Of a DNA stretch of 14,356 bases, positions 12,699 to 14,356 are shown piece after piece. Source of the stretch: Flavobacterium sp. MC2016-06 (GTDB lineage Bacteria; Bacteroidota; Bacteroidia; Flavobacteriales; Flavobacteriaceae); NCBI RefSeq assembly GCF_009711165.2, contig NZ_WMID02000057.1, positions 1 through 14,356 of the forward strand, read 5' to 3'. The notes below the pieces were generated by a model. It did no database searches and had not been told where the DNA came from. It worked only from the letters and a program-made list of their open reading frames with translations. A program made the position numbers and the translations under genes. The number at the start of each line of letters is the position of its first letter. The stretch's first letter is position 1.

Positions 12699-12734
12699 AA
12701 TATCTTGTTTTTTATTATTTTTAAACAAGATATT
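12699..12734. promoter_or_regulatory. 12-bp perfect inverted repeat upstream of the T9SS-sorted gene
   Basis: AATATCTTGTTT at 12699-12710 and AAACAAGATATT at 12723-12734 are exact complements with a 12-nt AT loop. It lies 49-84 bp before the start codon at 12650. The T-run is on the + strand side, where no gene would need it, so an operator or a 5' leader structure is more plausible than a terminator. Confidence 0.4.
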
Positions 12735-12781
12735 TTTTTACATATTTAGATATTTAACTTAATCGTTGCGGTGTCTGAAGT

Positions 12782-12816
12782 AAAAAAAAGGAAATCATTA
12801 CGATTTCCTTTTTTTT
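12782..12816 (-). terminator. terminator of the TerC-family gene
   Basis: A8-GGAAATC at 12782-12796 pairs with GATTTCC-T8 at 12802-12816 over a 5-nt loop. It is 23 bp past the stop of the TerC-family gene and uses the same stem sequence as the terminator at 10837. Confidence 0.85.
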
Positions 12817-12838
12817 ATGATAATATTGGTTAGAAAAA

Positions 12839-13813
12839 TTATTCCTGCCCCATATCAGTATCGGTAAGTTCTTTTTCTGTTCCAAATTTTAGCGAAACCA
12901 AAATACCAACTAAAAGAGAAAGTGCAATAAATCCTAACGAAGCCCATTCTGGAATGTGGATAAAATCATGTAATAACATTTTTAATCCCACAAAAGCTAA
13001 AATAGCAACTAAACTGTATTCTAAATAACTGAATTTTTCTAACATATTTGCCAAGAAAAAATACATAGAACGTAATCCTAAAATTGCAAAAATATTAGAG
13101 CTGAATACTAAAAAAGGATCTGATGTTATAGCAAGAATTGCAGGAACACTGTCTACAGCAAAAAGTACATCCATAACCTCAATTACAATTAAAGCAACAA
13201 ATAATGGCGTTGCCGCTTTTTTTCCTTTTTCGGTTAAAGTAAAAAACTTCTCATGCTCCATGTGAGATGTAATCGGGATAATTTTTCCTAATGTTTTATA
13301 TACAAATGAATCCTTTGGCTGAAAATCATCATCTTCACCAGAGAATAACATTTTTACTGCAGTAAAAAGCAAGAAAAGTCCAAAGACATAAGTTGTCCAT
13401 GTAAATTTATTGATCAGCATTACACCAAAGAAAATCATTAATCCACGGAAGATAACAGCGCCCAAAATTCCCCAGAACAAAACTCTATGCTGGTATTTTT
13501 GAGGTATTTTGAATGAAGCAAAAATTATCGCGATCACAAAAATATTATCGACACTTAGAGATAATTCGATTAAATAACCTGTAATAAACTTCATAGAAGC
13601 TACAGCCGGTTTTAGATTATCGGGATTGGCAATATAATCTGTTGTATAAAGCCAGTAGATTACACCCGAAAAAAGAAAAGATAGTGTCACCCAGATAAGA
13701 GTCCATTTGCTGGCTTCTTTAGTGCTTATAATGTGGGGTGTTTTGTTAAAAACTCCAAGATCTAACGCAAGAATAAAAACTACAGCTAACAAAAAAGAAA
13801 TCCAGACTATCAT
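12839..13813 (-). CDS. TerC/Alx-family integral membrane protein, 324 aa
   Basis: TerC-family proteins are inner-membrane proteins linked to tellurite resistance and, in better-studied members such as Alx and MeeF-type proteins, to Mn2+ export during folding of secreted metalloproteins. About nine hydrophobic segments are visible. Family signatures are D18 in the first helix, ELSLSVDNIFV (E83, D89, N90) and EVMDVLFAVDSVPAI (E212, D215, D221, P224), with LGLRSMYFFL following. A cytosolic loop with EDDDFQPKDS (150-159) separates the halves. Length is typical. The start MIVWISF directly begins helix 1. It is expressed from its own promoter with a leader of about 18 nt. It stands alone, with no ter operon genes nearby, so metal homeostasis is likelier than tellurite resistance. 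Confidence 0.92.
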   Translation of the reverse strand: MIVWISFLLAVVFILALDLGVFNKTPHIISTKEASKWTLIWVTLSFLFSGVIYWLYTTDYIANPDNLKPAVASMKFITGYLIELSLSVDNIFVIAIIFASFKIPQKYQHRVLFWGILGAVIFRGLMIFFGVMLINKFTWTTYVFGLFLLFTAVKMLFSGEDDDFQPKDSFVYKTLGKIIPITSHMEHEKFFTLTEKGKKAATPLFVALIVIEVMDVLFAVDSVPAILAITSDPFLVFSSNIFAILGLRSMYFFLANMLEKFSYLEYSLVAILAFVGLKMLLHDFIHIPEWASLGFIALSLLVGILVSLKFGTEKELTDTDMGQE

Positions 13814-13835
13814 GATATAAATTTTTAATGATTTA

Positions 13836-13843
13836 CAAAGATA
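13836..13843 (-). promoter_or_regulatory. -7 box of the TerC-family gene
   Basis: On the minus strand TATCTTTG is an exact TAnnTTTG match 23 nt from the start codon. A TTG -33 element is not found at 17-25 nt upstream. The implied leader, about 18 nt, is too short to hold a riboswitch. Confidence 0.55.
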
Positions 13844-14017
13844 GGGTTTGGTTTTTGACTTAAAAATTTATTTTTTAAAATTTATTCTTGTTAATGTGTA
13901 AATAGCAATGGTGATGCGTTGTAGATTTTTACTATTAAAGAAATAAGTAAGAGCTTTTAGGATTATATAAATCTTAAACTTTGACAAAGGTAAAATGCTT
14001 ATAGTTTTTGCGCAAAG

Positions 14018-14283
14018 TTTGTCATTTCGAGTGAAGTCGAGAAATCGCACTCGTTCAAGATCTTTGTAGAGCAGCTTGCGGAGATCCTTCCTTCGTCAGG
14101 ATGACAAAAATGGGGATAATCAAGAACGTAACACAAAAATTGCCACCATTTTTGTCATCCTGACGAAGGAAGGATCTTCGTTTACAACATCCACAATATT
14201 GACATTGAAGAACAAAGCAATCATATTTGCTAAATCAATCTTTGCGGTCTTTCTAGTGTGATTTCTCGTTCCTCGAAATTGTA
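14018..14283. repeat. outer REP-like palindrome, right repeat zone
   Basis: The left arm (TTTGTCATTTCGAGTGAAGT, ending at 14050 in AAATCGCAC) pairs imperfectly with the right arm at 14256-14280 (GTGTGATTTCTCG...CTCGAAATT). It is of the same arm family as copies A and B at the left end but far longer, because a second palindrome (14082-14177) sits in its loop. Short frames through it, on both strands, are repeat-derived and not genes. Confidence 0.65.
14082..14177. repeat. inner perfect 32-bp inverted repeat
   Basis: The segment 14082-14113 (AGATCCTTCCTTCGTCAGGA and on to AAATGG) is the exact reverse complement of 14146-14177, with a 32-nt loop. It lies within the outer palindrome, as though one dispersed element had landed inside another. 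Confidence 0.85.
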
Positions 14284-14291
14284 AAGGTTAC

Positions 14292-14356
14292 TTATTTCGG
14301 TAACGAATTTATCATTTCTATTGGTTTTTTACCATCAATACCCTGATGTGGTCTTT
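14292..14356 (-). CDS. transposase, integrase-core type, 3' end only (partial)
   Basis: Reading leftward from the window edge, 14354-14295 encodes a 20-residue tail containing RPHQGIDGKKP and ending NSLPK, then a TAA stop at 14294-14292. The R-x-H-Q-G-(I)-x-G...P sequence is the usual C-terminal end of DDE transposases with a retroviral-type integrase core (IS3- or IS481-like). Which family cannot be told from 20 residues. The gene continues beyond the window. Its last three codons and the 3' flank reappear, inverted, at 66-97, so a relic of the same element lies at the other side of the window. Confidence 0.6.
   Translation of the reverse strand, partial: RPHQGIDGKKPIEMINSLPK

Noticed and set aside
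12651..12728. Longer N-terminus (26 residues) for the T9SS-sorted protein
   Set aside because: It would bury the signal peptide behind a charged lead and run through the 12-bp inverted repeat; the ATG ending at 12650 gives a standard signal peptide.
13814..13870. Possible yybP-ykoY manganese riboswitch before the TerC-family gene
   Set aside because: Known in some TerC/Alx genes elsewhere, but the exact -7 box here leaves a leader of about 18 nt, with no room for such a structure.
13868..14261. Two short open frames in the right repeat zone
   Set aside because: Both pass through palindromic repeats, and their composition reflects the repeats.
1..14356. tRNA, rRNA or replication origin
   Set aside because: No cloverleaf, rRNA-like conserved stretch or cluster of replication-initiator boxes was seen on either strand by eye.

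Overview
The window looks like a chromosomal stretch from a Bacteroidota bacterium, most likely Flavobacterium or a close relative. The grounds are AT-rich DNA, few Shine-Dalgarno sites, promoters of the TTG / TAnnTTTG type, a type IX secretion (T9SS) C-terminal sorting domain, signal peptides ending in FG-Q or TYA, and palindromic dispersed repeats built on a TTTCGAC...GAGAAATCGCAC arm. The genus call is inference from these traits.

Layout. Positions 1-660 are a repeat zone: two near-identical hairpin elements, a third inverted repeat and the 3' relic of a gene whose intact relative lies at 711-1028 (-). Then come an Xre-type regulator that may be leaderless (1236-1646), a murein L,D-transpeptidase-like protein (1763-2398) and a 62-residue antitoxin-like orphan (2449-2637). 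From 2701 to 5596 (-) there are four small secreted paralogues. The last three sit in a tandem duplication with an almost exact 860-bp period that carries its own terminator, promoter, upstream element and, in two units, a long perfect hairpin. An AraC-type regulator (6046-6918, +) follows, and the roughly 93-bp element next to its start codon also lies upstream of each duplicated paralogue. Next are an M13 lipoprotein metallopeptidase (7001-9034), a secreted esterase (9339-10208), a small lipoprotein (10307-10819), a T9SS-sorted surface protein (10875-12650, -) and a TerC-type membrane protein (12839-13813, -). The right end is another repeat zone with nested inverted repeats, finishing in the 3' end of a transposase gene (14292-14356, -).

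How it fits together. Most genes look monocistronic, with strong hairpin terminators between them. The most notable unit is the paralogue array plus the AraC-type gene: the shared upstream element suggests common control, or an array that grew by copying a divergent gene-regulator intergenic region. The paralogues resemble a detached beta-sandwich of the T9SS sorting-domain or DUF3244 type, but lack the YPNP motif of true sorting domains, so their role is unknown. A perfect 32-bp inverted repeat, including the last codons of the transposase gene, bounds the window on both sides (66-97 and 14273-14304).
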